Notes: generated from the sequence alone by a model not told the origin. A DNA stretch of 64,000 nt from Annona cherimola (GCA_030490835.1 CM059971.1:45618012-45682011); one strand, 5' to 3'; numbered from the stretch's first letter, positions 44,671 to 57,236 are shown. Made by a program: numbers and translations.

Positions 44671-45402
44671 GCGACTTCACTCCTTCAGCTTACTAGTTGA
44701 ACTTGAAATCTTCAGAGATGACTTTGATCACTTGATTTTCTTCATATTGATTGTTCTTCCATTTATTTATAATTCTTGGAGCTTAGTATAATCATCCTAG
44801 CTTGAAAAACTTTAAGCTCTATATCTTGAAATCTTGAATACTTGAATCTTAGAGTGCCTAATGATGTCAAAAGTGTGTTCATAATCCAACATGACGGATT
44901 CATGCAACCCTGCTTGTTTAAGTCGTCTTGGTCTTCATCTTCACTTGAATCTATCATTGAGTCGTCTTGATCTATAAGTTCCGCACTGAAGTCGAAGTTG
45001 GAGTCGACTTGGTCTGCGACTTCACCCAAGTCGCATGCGGAGTCGACTTGAGATGCGACTTTGGCAGTTCACGTTCTTGATTTCAACTTTGGACAGAAAA
45101 TCGTGGTTGAAGTCGATACTGAAGTTAACTTGGTCTACGACTTCACCCAAGTCGCATGCGGAGTCGACTTGGGATGCGACTTCGGCAACTCTCGTCCCCG
45201 ATTTTAACTCTGGACAAAAAAACAGTTTTGAAGTCGATGCCGGAGTCGACTTGAAATTTGACTTGGCCTGCCATGCTTCATTTTCTTCATTTTTATAACC
45301 TTTAATCATCTCCATACACATGTTAGTAACTAAAACTTACTCAAATTAATTTGTTAATCATCAAAACATAAACTTGACTTATTTTTCACATGTTTCCAAC
45401 AA
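44671..45402 (-). repeat. Sirevirus 3' LTR, inner fragment
   Basis: It matches 51510-52242 of the 5' LTR. About 600 bp equivalent to 50908-51510 is missing between this fragment and 40950-41229, so the nested insertion came with, or was followed by, a deletion. GTCGACTT-type arrays lie at 44985-45265. Confidence 0.85.
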
Positions 45403-45417
45403 TCTCCCCCTTTTTGA
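45403..45417 (-). other. Polypurine tract of outer Sirevirus
   Basis: On the minus strand CAAAAAGGGGGAGAT abuts the 3' LTR. A second tract (AAAAAGGGGGAGAAG) lies near 45613-45630. Between PPT and RNase H (45420-45753) there is only a short remnant, so this element has no env-like ORF. Confidence 0.8.
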
Positions 45418-45753
45418 TGATTGACAAAACTGATTTGAGTATATACCTTTCAATGTCTTTAAAATATACTATTTCATCTTGTTTTGGTATCTTTAGAATA
45501 ATCATAGATCATTTGCATTTTGAGTTTTAACATACATATTTCATTTCCAAGAAATCACAAGTTAATACCATACAAGCATTTAAAAAAAATGAGACTACTC
45601 AAATCCTAAACTCTTCTCCCCCTTTTTGTCAATTGATCAAAAAATAGAGATGGAGTGGGTTAATCCTTTGAGAATGGCGGGGCTGCTCCCCTTGAACCTA
45701 TGCTCCTCCTCGGCTTGTGCTTTTCTAATTTCATTTCTCATATCTTATTGTTC

Positions 45754-47751
45754 CTAATTTAATTCAATCATTCCCATATCATTTCTAATTTTATAAAATG
45801 GTTCTTTTGCTAGAGGTTTGGTAAAAATATCTGCAATTTGATCTTCTGTTCTCACATATTCCAAACATATATCATGATTTTCTACATGTTCTTTAATAAA
45901 ATGATGTCTTAGGTCTATATGCTTGGTTCTAGAATGCAATACTGGGTTTTTAGTTAAACATATTGCACTAGTATTATCACATCTAATAGGTATATCTTTA
46001 AAGTTTATGCCATAATCCCTAAGTTGTTGTTTCATCCAAAGCAATTGGGCACAACAACTCCTGGCGGCAATATATTCGGCTTCTGCGGTGAATAGAGCAA
46101 CACTAGTTTATTTTCTTGAAAATCATGAAACCAACATGTTTCCAAGAAACTGACATGTTTCACTAGTACTTTTTCTATCTACCTTGTAACCCGCAAAATC
46201 TGCATCCGAGTAGCCGATTAGATCAAAATCAGAGCCCTTTGGATACCAAAGTCCTATGTTGGTAGTATCTACTAAATATTTAAAAATTCTTTTTACAACT
46301 ACCAAGTGTGATTCTTTTGGACATGATTGAAATCTAGAGCACATACAAATACTGAACAGTATATCGGGTCTAGAAGCAGTTAAATATAATAAAGAACCTA
46401 TCATGCTTCTATATAATTTTAAATCAACTGGTTTGCCTTTCTCGTCTTTGTCAATTTTAATGGTTGAGCTCATAGGCGTGTTTGCCCCTTTGCTATTTTC
46501 TATGCCAAACTTCTTTAACATGTCTTTGATATACTTGGATTGGTTTATGAAGATCCTTTCACTTAGTTGCTTAATTTGTAGTCCAAGGAAGAAGTTTAGC
46601 TCCCCCATCATACTCATCTCAAATTCTTTCTGCATAAGCTCAGAAAATTCTTGACAAAGGATCTCATTAGTAGCACAAAAAATAATATCGTGAACATAAA
46701 TTTGAATAATCAAAATATCTTTTTCTTTATACTTGATAAACAAAGTAGTGTCTACCTTTCCCTTTTGGAAATCATGATCAATCAGAAATTTGCTTAATCT
46801 TTCATACCAAGCTCTTGGAGCTTGTTTTAATCCATATAGTGCTTTGGTTAATTTGTATACAAATTTAGATTGATCTTTCTCCTCAAATCCAGGTGGTTGT
46901 TCAACATACACCTCTTCATTTATATAGTCATTCAAAAAGGCACTTTTAACATCCATTCGAAACAACTTAAAGTTCATATGAGATGCAAAAGCTAGTAAAA
47001 TGCGAATAGCCTCTAATCTAGCAACCGGAGCATAGGATTCCTCAAAGTCTATTCCTTCTTCTTGTGAGTATCCTTTTGCCACAAGTCTAGCTTTGTTTCT
47101 TACCACAAGTCCACTTTCATCTAATTTGTTCCTAAAGACCCATTTTGTGTCAATGACAATACAGTCTTTTGGTCTTGGAACAAGATGCCAAACTTGATTT
47201 CTTTCAAATTGATTTAGCTCTTCTTGCATTGCTATGATCCAATTTTCATCATCAAGAGCTTGGTCAATAGTGGATGGTTCAATTTTGGATACGAAGGCGT
47301 ATTGTCTACAAATATTTTGTTTTGACCTTCTAGTCTTTACACATTCATAAACATTCCTTATAACTTGCTTAATTGGATGAGTATTTTTGAACTTTAAATC
47401 GATTGGAGGTTTATAGGAATTATTACCTTCACTTACCCTTTCCTCCATGGATTCTTCTTGTTTCTCCACATGAAATTTTTCAAGGTTACTTATGACATCA
47501 TCTGCATCACTTAAATCATCTTTTCTTTTGGAGCATGGATTAAATTCATCAAAAACAACATGTATTGACTCTTCTACAACTTGGTTCCGTTTATTGAAGA
47601 CTATATAATTTGCTATTTGATGAGTAATCAAGGAAATTGCCTCATCACTCTTAGCATCTAGTTTTCCTAAGTTAGTTTTTCCATTATTCAAAACATAACA
47701 TGTGCAACCAAAAGCATGAAATATTTGGTTTTCTACCTTTCCATAGCTCAT
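45754..47751 (-). pseudogene. Sirevirus reverse transcriptase and RNase H
   Basis: This is the copia-type RT (RVT_2) followed by RNase H. Visible RT motifs are [68 protein letters not shown] and FFLGLQI. The catalytic box reads YVHD instead of YVDD: the first Asp is His (codon at 46690-46692), which should abolish polymerase activity. RNase H motifs are [16 protein letters not shown] and CDNTSAI, ending with a KHIDLRHHFIKEHV block. Two in-frame stops between RT and RNase H (about 46123 and 46108) fit TGG-to-TGA and CAA-to-TAA changes. The N-terminal end overlaps the integrase fragment in another frame (shift near 47690-47750). Confidence 0.9.
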
Positions 47752-48616
47752 ATGGGGTCTTTTTCAAGATAACTCTAATGGTAACTCGGTTCAACACATG
47801 ACAAGCTGTACTTACAGCTTCACCCCAAAATTTCTTGGATAATTTACTCTCATTTAGCATTGTTCTAGCCATCTCTTGTATGATTCTATTTTTCCTTTCA
47901 ACCACTCCATTTTGTTGTGGAGTTCTTGGTGCGGAAAATGTGTGGTGAATTCTTTTTTCATTACATAATTCTATGAATCGTTTATTTTCAAACTCACCAC
48001 CATGATCACTTCTAATAGTCATAATAGTACTTTGTTTTTCATTTTGCACCAAGTTTACAAAAGTTGCAAACATAGAGAAGGCTTCATCTTTGCTAGCTAA
48101 GAGAATTACCTATGTGAATCTTGAGAAATCATCAACTACTACAAACACATACTTCTTTCCACCAATGGTTAAAATATTGGATGACTCATATAGATCCATG
48201 TGTAGCAATTCAAGTGACCTAGTGGTGGAAATCTCCTTTTTGGTAGAGAATGACATTTTAGGTTGTTTTAACAATTGACATGCCTTGCAAATTTTATCTT
48301 TGTCATATTTCAATTTTGGCAATCCTTCTACCAAACTCTTTTTCCATAGGGTCTTAATATTTGTTATGTTTATATGCCCAAGCCTCCTATGCCAAACCCA
48401 TGGATCATTGTCAATGACCATTAGACATTGACCATCTAGTTCATCAAGTGAAACCAAATATACATTTCCATGTCTTTTTCCACTAAACATGATATGTTCT
48501 CCATCAAATATATTGCATATAGATGATTCAAATACAACCTTGTATCCTTTGTCACATAATTGTCTAATACTCATTAAATTATGCTTGAGTCCTTCAACAA
48601 ATAGTACATCTTCCAT
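47684..48616 (-). pseudogene. Sirevirus GAG-pre-integrase and integrase
   Basis: The zinc-binding pre-integrase part shows WHRRLGH and CKACQ (HHCC). The DDE core shows LLHMDLYESS, then VDDFSRFT, SDHGGEFEN and TPQQNGVVERKNR, with the expected Asp, Asp and Glu. An in-frame TAG just after DDFSRFT (about 48109) replaces an expected Trp codon, and a frameshift occurs near the C-terminal end (about 47720). The enzyme would insert element cDNA into the genome, but this copy is broken. Confidence 0.88.
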
Positions 48617-48689
48617 ACATGCATTTGAAATACTTAAATGTTTCCTTTACCTTTGATTTTACTTTTCTCATTATTCCTAAAGGCAACAG

Positions 48690-48836
48690 TTCCATCGTTG
48701 CAAGACTTTAGTTTATGAAATAAACTTCTTTCTCCAGTCATATGCCTTGAGCAACCACTATCCATGAACCAAACGTTGCTTGCCTTTGCCTTGAAACATA
48801 CCTGAAAAATAAGCAGATAAATCTTATCTCTTTGGT
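48690..48836 (-). pseudogene. Sirevirus aspartic protease fragment
   Basis: The active-site segment WFMDSGCSRHMTG is readable on the minus strand, with Asp-Ser-Gly encoded at about 48762-48754. The spacing between gag and integrase is as expected for Ty1/copia. A stop (near 48640) and frame changes interrupt the surrounding sequence. Confidence 0.8.
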
Positions 48837-48838
48837 AC

Positions 48839-50578
48839 TCATTTTATGGGTCCATTTGGGTTAGTAAACTGATTTAATCTTTGTTGTTCTATTCTTGAAA
48901 GTCCAAATTTTGTGTTTCTTGGAACCCAAACTAATTTTGCACCATGATCATATAGTTTCTTAAAGTTGCATTTATAAATTTTGTGGCCCATCTTATTGCA
49001 AAAGTTGCACGCCATTGGTAATCTAGGAGTAGGCCTCCAAGTGTGTAGTGGTTCAAAAGTTGGTCTTCTAATCCAAATAATATGTTTCCCTTTGGGTTTG
49101 TAAATAGGTGCAGTTTTAGCTTGATTTTTCCCAAGTTTTGGCACACTTAATTTGTTACTTTCTCCTTGCTCAAATGTGGAGTATCCAAGACCTCTTTTAT
49201 TGTTTTGAGAGGTCATATTCAGAAATATTTTCACACTTTCTCCTGGATTAGAGAACTTAATTAATGATTCATTTAAGGATTCATTCTCCTTCTTCAATTT
49301 TTCCACTTCTTTCAATAGTAGTTTATTTTCTTCTTTCAGTTTTGTTGTATTTTCTACTAGTTTTCCATTTACAATAATAATAGAATTGCATTGTTGTCTC
49401 TTTAATGATAACTTGTTTCCTAGTTTTTTGATTTCCTCATATAATGAATCATATGCATGTTGTAATTCCTTTAATTCATCACATTTGAGACATTCTTGAA
49501 TAGAAGAATAAGTAGATTGTGAATGGAAAAATTTGGAAGTTACCTTTTCATTACTTGTGCATTTTGTTGAAGTAGTTTGTTCTTCCAAAACTTCTGTTGT
49601 GTTTAAACATTCCTCTTCCCTTAGGCTTTTGGAATCTCCGGCTTTCATATCTTTCCTTCCTTTCTTGATGATCATTTGATTTTTCTTCCAGTGTAGGACA
49701 TTGAGCTTGCATATGTCCCGTACCGCCGCATCTATAACATTTTGTAACCTCCTTCTTTTTCTCTTTTCGACATCTCTCTTTGAAGTCTTTGAAGTTCTTT
49801 TCTTTCCTCACAAACTTTTAAAATCTGCGTGTTAGTAGAGCAATGTCTTCGTCATCGTTATGAGATGAGGAGGTGGACTCATCCGAGTTATGGGTGACTT
49901 TTAGTGCAATTGCTCTCTTTCCTTTGTGGTGATCTTCATTTCTTTTCTTGATTAGCTCATGTGACATTAATGAGCTAATAAGATCTTTCAACTTCAATGT
50001 ATTTAGATCCTTGGCTTCTTCTATTGTCGTGATCTTTGGAGTCCATGATTCGGGTAGCGCCCATAGAATCTTCATGACCTGCTCAGATTCAGAAATTGCT
50101 TTTCCAAGTCCTTTCAAGGCATTAGTAATTTTAGAGAATCTAGCAAACATTTCAGAAATATTTTCTGTTTATAACATTCTAAAGCTTTCCAACTCTCCAA
50201 TCAAAATATTTCTCCTTATCCCTTGGACTTGAGAAATTCCTTCATAGATAGATGTTAATGTATCCCATATTTCTTTTGTAGTTAAACAAGAGGATACTCT
50301 ATCATATTCTGAAGCGATAAGAGCACAAAATAGTGAGTTCATAGTTTTAGCGTTGCTCTTAACAGTTTTTACTTCCTCATTGGTCAATTTGGAAGCTCTT
50401 CATCAATAGGCAAAGTCACACCATCATGGATTGCAATCCAAGAGTCCATATTTGTAGCCATGATGAGTTATTTCATACGTAGCTTCTAATAGCTGAAATT
50501 GTTCCCATCAAACAATGGTGGCCTAGTAAAAGATTGACCTTCGACAAATGCGGGAACGGAAGTCGATTGGGATGCCAT
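48839..50578 (-). pseudogene. Sirevirus gag with two CCHC knuckles and coiled coil
   Basis: The start ATG (50578) opens MASQSTSVPAF, followed by the usual LTR-copia gag start ending in FDGNNFSY, where a TAG replaces Trp. The UBN2-type gag domain follows in pieces (TKEIWDTL, MKILWALPESWTPKI, LKLKDLISSLMSHE). The first zinc knuckle, CYRCGGTGHMQAQC, is at about 49740-49698. After a frameshift, 49675-48839 encodes a long coiled coil (ELKELQHAYDSLYEEIKKL and ENKLLLKEVEKLKKENESL) and a second knuckle, CNFCNKMGHKIYKC. At least four breaks are present. The capsid-like role is known for the family; this copy is inactive. Confidence 0.88.
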
Positions 50579-50612
50579 ATCAAAAGATCTCTTTGGTAAA
50601 ATTCAAAGACCT

Positions 50613-50624
50613 GCTCTGATACCA
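50613..50624 (-). other. Primer binding site (initiator tRNA-Met)
   Basis: On the minus strand TGGTATCAGAGC begins 2 nt after the 5' LTR. It is the classic complement of the 3' end of plant initiator methionine tRNA used by copia elements. Confidence 0.92.
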
Positions 50625-50626
50625 CT

Positions 50627-52242
50627 TATTGGTCCCGAGTTAATGGCAATTACCCAAGAGGGGAGGGGTGAATTGGGTATTTAAAATTTTTCAACTTAAA
50701 CAGAAATTTTACCCCGGATTAATCTAGTCCCCTTTATGAAGAATTAAATGGAAAGCAATATAGTGTTGAGAGCAGAAATAAAAATCAACAAGCAAGTTTT
50801 TATAGTGGTTCGGGCAACATTCCCTACTACACTCTTCCAAGCTTACACCTCTTGTGACTTGGGTTCCACTATGTATTTCACAAATACAACTAGAGCCACT
50901 GCTCTCTTCTAGATTCTAGCTCTAAGGGGCATCAACAATTCACAGCACAAGTAGGTGACGAGTTCCACTCCAATCACACACTACTTTGCTTACGCTTGAT
51001 CTTAGTTACCCAAACTAAATCAAGTTCAATACAACAAGAAAAAATAAAAAAGAGTTTCTACACGTTACTGATGTGTAGAGGCAGATTTGGCGCAGAGAAG
51101 AACTTGTAGCGTAGGCTTAATGATTCAGCAAGCAGCTCTTGGCAGTTTGGAAGCAAGGTTCTTCTTCTTGATGTTGGCTTGATCACTTAATGCTCTTAGA
51201 GATGGGAGTTATGCTCATTCATTGAATTCTCAGCTACCCTCCACGTTCATATTGAATGCCTTATATAATTCGCGAGGGAATCCGAACGTTTGGAAGTAGG
51301 TGACGCACATTTAATGCACCAACGTTCAAAAAATTTCTGACCGTTGCGACCCAAGTCGCAAGTGGAGTCAACTTCGGGTGCGACTTCGCCCAAGTCGCAA
51401 ATGGAGTCGACTTTGGGTGCGACTTCGGCTGTCCGCAGCTTCTTCAAGTTCCAGTCTGGGTCGACTTGGTCCTCGACTTGATCCAAGTCGCAGGTGAAGT
51501 CGACTTCGGGTGCGACTTCACTCCTTCAGCTTGCTAGTTGAACTTGAAATCTTTAGAGATGACTTTGATCACTTGATTTTCTTCATATTGATTGTTCTCC
51601 CATTTATTTATAATTCTTGGATCTTAGTATAATCATCCTAGCTTGAAAAACTTTAAGCTCTATATCTTGAAATCTTGAATACTTGAATCTTAGAGTGCCT
51701 AATGATGTCAAAAGTGTGTTCATAATCCAACATGATGGATTCATGCAACCCTGCTTGTTTGAGTCGTCTTGGCCTTCATCTTCACTTGAATCTATCATTG
51801 AGTCGTCTTGATCTGTAAGTTCCGCACTGAAGTCGAAGTTGGAGTCGACTTGATCTGCGACTTCACCCAAGTCGCATGCGGAGTCGACTTGAGATGCGAC
51901 TTTGGCAGTTCACGTTCTTGATTTCAACTCTGGACAAAAAATTGTGGTTGAAGTCGATACTGGAGTTGACTTGGTCTACGACTTCACCCAAGTCACATGC
52001 GGAGTCGACTTGTGATGCGACTTCGGCAACTCTCGTCCCCGATTTTAACTCTGGACAAAAAAACAGTTTTGAAGTCGATGCCGGAGTCGACTTGGAATTT
52101 GACTTGGCCTGCCATGCTTCATTTTCTTCATTTTTATAACCTTTAATCATCTCCACACACATGTTAGTAACCGAAACTTACTCAAATTGATTTGTTAATC
52201 ATCAAAACATAAACTTGGCTTATTTTTCACATGTTTCCAATA
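50627..52242 (-). repeat. Sirevirus 5' LTR (1616 bp)
   Basis: This is the complete LTR. The plus-strand ends are TATTGGTCCC (expected TGTTGG) and TTTCCAATA (expected CCAACA), so each terminus carries one transition. It contains GAGTCGACTT-rich arrays (51355-51515 and 51835-52095) and TTTTTATAGTGGTTCGGGCA near 50798. The TAAAT duplication follows at 52243. Confidence 0.9.
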
Positions 52243-53190
52243 TAAATTAGTCTAAATGATTTATGGATGATTAAGAGGGTAAAATACTGTAAACCTAAGG
52301 TACTTTAGATGTTCAAAATGATTTGGGAAAGATTGCCTTAAATCTGATTTTTAGGGGCATACATAGGGACGTCCAAAGAGGGGTGTAAGAAGGGTACCCT
52401 ACATGCATGTGAAGTTGCTGTTTTGTAAGCAACCAATTTATGTACTTTGAATATGTGATAATACCCTAAATTTGGGTTAAGAAAAGTATGATTAGTTGCT
52501 GAAATTAAGAAATTAAAAATCTATTTTGATTTAAGTATCAAAAGGGACATTGAAAGTATAAAAAATGGGTTCCAAAGTTGTTGTTTTGAAACCCTATGGT
52601 TAATGGATTAAAATTCCATAAAAATACTTCAAATGAAATGTGGATTAAGGAGTTTAATCATGCTGAATTAGAAAGCAAGTTGCTAATTTGAAAAATTTTA
52701 AGAAACACATGATCTATTTGTTGTGAAATGAACATGTATGGAGAGATAGACATGAGTAAATGATAAATGGTTTATGTAAGTTGTTAAAATGCAAAAATGC
52801 ATGAAAATATGATAAAATGCATGAATTATGTTTTTATTTTGATAAATAATGATAATCTCAAATTTTGGATTTAACATATGAGGTTTAAGACATCAACTAA
52901 GTGCTTTAGAATGAGCACAATGAATTATGAAAAATATGTGAAAAATAACAAGTGGGAGTAATAAACCCTCATATGGTGACTAATGAATGTAATATGATAT
53001 ATATGTTATCCTAAATATGGGTATTAAACATGTGATGTAATGAATGGTATGATGCATAGTTATGCTGTATATGTACACCCGATTTGGAATTTAAGTGGGT
53101 TGTGAATGTTAATGAAAATAGGTTGAAAAAATAAGTTGAATGCAAGCAAATAGAAAATATATGAATGCTATGTCATTCTTACATGTATAG

Positions 53191-53235
53191 GCAAAGGCAA
53201 AGAAAAGGTCGACTAGGAAAGCTAACGTGATCAAG
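53191..53235 (+). other. Predicted 45-nt mini-exon in subtype B copy 2
   Basis: It lies between acceptor ACATGTATAG|GCAAAGG and donor GTGATCAAG|GTAAGCAAGC, matching the mini-exons of copies 1 and 3 in place and sequence start. Confidence 0.45.
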
Positions 53236-53309
53236 GTAAGCAAGCAAACTTCTAAATGATTTTTGTTTTTTTAACTTATTCTACAATTATGCAAATGATG
53301 TTCTAACTA

Positions 53310-56300
53310 TGTGGCGCCCCAGCCCGAGATTCACATTCTTACCTCAAGATCTGTCGATTGGTAAATGTGAATTAGGATTGTTGCTCTGATCACGCGGCGG
53401 GTTTTTATTAGATATTCATCCACTTAATCCTAATTCCTTAGGATTTTATATCATTTATACATTCAATTTCCATCAAATGCCATTTTAGGCCATTATATCA
53501 TAATCTTCATACTTAAACATATCGTGATATTTCATACCTTAGCATTTAATCATAAATTTTTTTTCCTTTCTTCTTCGATGGTCACGAAACCGTAACATAA
53601 TTCATATACAACATTAAACAACTATTTAATGTCATCATTCATATAACCATTCAACCCTTAGGTTCATATACAGGTACTCGTGGAAATTCGTTCAACCTTG
53701 AATCTCCACCTGTGCTCCTTGCCTCATTCCTTCTTTCACCTGTCTATGGGCTTGGAAAACAAAACGTGAGTTGAAATTCAACTCAATAAACAAGCTGTAT
53801 ATTTTTCAGGCAAATTCATTTTTGAAGGCAACATTCTTTAAAAATATTTCCCTCCATTCAATAGAGACACTTAACAAATGATCAACTACCTGTGGAGCAG
53901 AAACTTTTTCATAAACCTTTCATAAACAATTCATGAAAATTATTCATGAAAACCATTCATGTAAACCATTCGTAAATCCCAGTTTTTGGGCATTTCATGA
54001 ACATTGGATGTGCAAATTCATCATTTCCATTCATGACATTATCCTTCATGTGACGGTACGCTAACACGGGGAACATTCTTTCATAGCATGATCCTTTCCA
54101 TCCTTGGCGCCGGACCTTCCGACTTACTACCTCGACTAGCCTACCTCGCCGGTCCTTTCCAACTTGGCAACGTTAAGGGAGATTCCTTGTCCACTTACTA
54201 CCTCAACTAGCCTGCTTGACTTCCATTCTATGCATGACCTTTAGTCACCCCGATATTATATACCTCTTACACATGATATCTTGTCATTCTCATATAGAAA
54301 ATTCTTTGCACCATCCTTTTTAAACATTTTTTCAAATAAACGTCGTATAAATCCAACTTTCATCACTTCTCATAAATACTTGCTAAACAGTAAACAATCA
54401 TTTATTTCAATAGAAATAACATTTCCGTACACATTTAGACAAGGAATGACCATCCTTAAATACCTTGTAATGAAAACCAAAATCATGGAGAAAATTTGCT
54501 TGCTTAGCTTTCCATCTCGCTTATCTCTTTGCCTTTGCCTATACATATAAGAATAACATAGCATTCATATACTTTCTTTTGCTTTCATTCAACCCAGTTT
54601 TCCAACCCATTTCCATTAAGATTCACAACCCACTTGAATTCCAAGTCGGGTGTACATGCACATCATAACTTATGCATTATACCATTCATTTCACCATATT
54701 TTTAATACTCATTTTAAGGTATCATACGTCATTCATACAACAATATCCTTATGTATCTCATCACATATTCATGCATATTTTGCATTTTAGCAATTCTACA
54801 TAAGTCATTTATCATTCATTCATACATATGCTCTATATACGTTCATCTTTCAACACATAGATTATGTGTTTCTTAAAATTTTTTAACACAACAACTTACA
54901 TCCAATTTCAACATCATTAAACCCTTTAATTAACATATAATTTAGGGTCTAATTTTGGTTTTTTAATCCATTTATTATTGGGTTCCAAAATAGCCATGTT
55001 AGGACATTTTTCATCCTTTCAACGCCTCTTTCAAGACTTAAATCTTAACAGATTTTTAAACCATAATTTTCAGCAACTAAACATGCTTTTCTTAATCCAA
55101 ATTTAGGGTATTATTATATATTTAAAACTTATAATTTAGTTACTTCCAAAACAGCAACATTTCAAGCACATAGGGTATCCATTTTGACCCGTTTTAACGT
55201 GTTCATACACATGTCTTTAAAAATAAGATTTAGGGCAAATATTTTCAAGCCCTTTTGGAGATTCAAAGTAACCTAATCCTAGGTTAATTTAATCTCCATA
55301 ACATCCATAAATGAATTATTTGCAAACAACAACAAAATTTATATGTAAGGTACCCGTTTGGACGTTCCATACATATACCCTAAAAAATCAGATTTAGGGC
55401 AAACTCATCGAAGCCACTTAGATCATCCAAAGGGTCCTTAATTTAGGGTACTTTACTCTATAATTCATCCATAAACCATTTAAGCACTTCTTTGTATCAT
55501 TTTTAACTCAAAAATGGAAAAATCGGGTATTTCATGAAACCCTAAGCTCCATTTTTGCTAAAATCATTAACAAATGACCAAATCAACATATGTAATCCAA
55601 AATAATATGAATTAAATTCTAATAATCATGCTTTAATCATACAACAACTTAATTTAGGATTTTGAGAAATTCCAAGTTAGATTTCATCTCAAAATTCAAC
55701 CCTAACTTCCCTTTTCACTCTCTTGAACTCTTGATTTCATTTATACCTTTCAAAAATCATTCAATACCTTCATCAAGGATACATAACTCATCTTTTAAGA
55801 GTTGATTATGAATCATATTCATGACTCATAATTTTTGAGAGGAAATCTTGATTTAAATGATTCAAAACTTAAGTTTCACTTACTTGAATTGAATCCAACT
55901 TGAATCCAACTTGTTTAGCTTGGTTCCTTCTCTCTTTTTTCTCTTTTTTCCTTCTTGTTTTCTCCTCTTTCTCCTTCTTCCTTGCTGGTTTGGACGTCCC
56001 CAAGCTTGCTCTCACAACTTAGCAAATTTTGAGAAATTTCTCTCCCCCTTCTCATATGGACGTCCCCCCTTGGATATGCCCCCTTTTTATAACTTTTAAC
56101 CAGCCCATGGGACCCACTTTGCCACATGTCATAAGAGTAATTTAATTCTAACTTATCCTTGAAGACATGACAATTTTATATCTAAGTAAAATATGCATTT
56201 TTCATTTGTCAAAAATTATCAAAATCCATGCATTGATGGAATGCATTGTTGTCCACTAGGGGCGTCCCCCATTAGGCATGCTTTTTGACATTTTTATGCC

Positions 56301-57236
56301 TCATTTTTCACACATTTAAGTATCTCATTAATTACCCTAATGTCTTAGCTACTTAGATATGCATTTTAGGATTTTTAAAAATCCAAATATTAAGCCTTAT
56401 CCACCCCTTGGATGTCCCTTGGTGTGACACCACACCTATGCTCTGTTTGAGCTAAACTTAGGTATTTAAACCAAGCATTTAAGCCTTCAATTTTTCCATG
56501 GATTTGACCCTTAAATAAATCCAAAAAATTCAGCTCCATTCACCTCCATTTGACACCTCTCATAGCATTAAACCAAGTCATTTAACTCAAATGCTTTTTA
56601 TTAAATGCTATGGTAGTCTAGGGTGCACAAGTCAATGCTAAATACTTTTTTTTGAATAAGAACTTTCCCATACTTAATCCAATCCTTCCAAATCATAGAT
56701 TTCATAATTTTATTTAATCGTTTCAAATTTCATCTCAAACCGACTTTTCTACGTTAAGTTATGATCCTTTGAAAATATCCTTAGAGTGTGAGATTAAAAA
56801 TAAATAATTATCATCTTAATCTCATCACATTTGCCTTAATCCCATCCATACCTAAGGTTGAGCTCAAAGTCATGAGCTTACCTTTCAAATTTTATTTCAT
56901 TTCGCTTTATAGGCGTCAAGTTATGAATTTTCTACATTTTCCAACATAATTTCATAAATTTCATTTTAATTTCCATCAATTAATTCATGAAAATTAAAAT
57001 AAATATTTATGCCACATTAGCATATTCTAATTGTCATTAAGCCCCTTTAGTCATCTTGACTCACATTGGGCTATGACGATTAATCTCAATCACCATTTTT
57101 AATTGCAAACTCTAATTGCAAAAATTCATAAATTCATAAAAATCATCTATAAATCAATCAATTCATACATAAATCATCATTACACTTTAAATGCACTTAT
57201 ATGAGTCCTACTTGGGTCCGGGTATTGCACTGTGCA
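53310..57236 (-). mobile_element. Long LTR-like element, subtype B inverted copy
   Basis: It runs from TGTGGCGCCCCAGCCC (53310) to GGGTCCGGGTATTGCA (57236), so both family ends are present. No matching 5-bp duplication is seen (AACTA against CTGTG), suggesting it abuts a deletion or rearranged copy 2. On its strand: TATA (56103-56093), leader purine tract (about 55980-55915), donor ATTCAA|GTAAGTG (55884/55883) and acceptor ATGTATAG|G (54538). Donor 2 is lost by a small deletion (AAGCTAAGCAAGC). No ORF with known domains and no hairpin array. Confidence 0.7.
56093..56103 (-). promoter_or_regulatory. TATA box of inverted LTR-like copy
   Basis: On the minus strand TTATAAAAAGGG lies about 110 bp upstream of a purine-rich leader and about 210 bp upstream of the donor, as in copies 2 and 3. 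Confidence 0.5.

Larger units (their letters stand above)
40950..52242 (-). mobile_element. Sirevirus-like Ty1/copia retrotransposon, full length but decayed (TSD TAAAT)
   Basis: The element is 11.3 kb including a nested insertion. TAAAT duplications flank it at 40945-40949 and 52243-52247. Order on the minus strand: 5' LTR (52242-50627), tRNA-Met PBS (50624-50613), gag, protease, integrase, reverse transcriptase, RNase H, polypurine tract (45417-45403) and 3' LTR (45402-40950, interrupted). LTR ends are of the TGTTGG..CCAACA type, with one point change at each outer 5' LTR end. The Sirevirus (Maximus/SIRE) lineage is suggested by long coiled-coil gag, a second CCHC knuckle, the RT/IN motif style, duplicated PPT motifs and a related env-like ORF in the nested relative. 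Many stops and frameshifts make it non-autonomous. Confidence 0.88.
39023..53309 (+). mobile_element. Long LTR-like element, subtype B copy 2, interrupted and 3'-truncated
   Basis: It starts TGTGAAACCCTGACCC at 39023, exactly at an element end, and runs parallel to copy 1 for about 3.0 kb once the Sirevirus (40950-52242) is removed. It keeps the TATA (TTATATAAGG near 40356), purine-rich leader (40440-40510), donor TTCAA|GTAAGTT (40558/40559), acceptor ATGTATAG|G (53190/53191), 45-nt mini-exon and donor ATCAAG|GTAAGC (53235/53236). It stops at 53309 where the next inverted copy begins, so the hairpin-array half is missing. There is no ORF. Confidence 0.75.
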
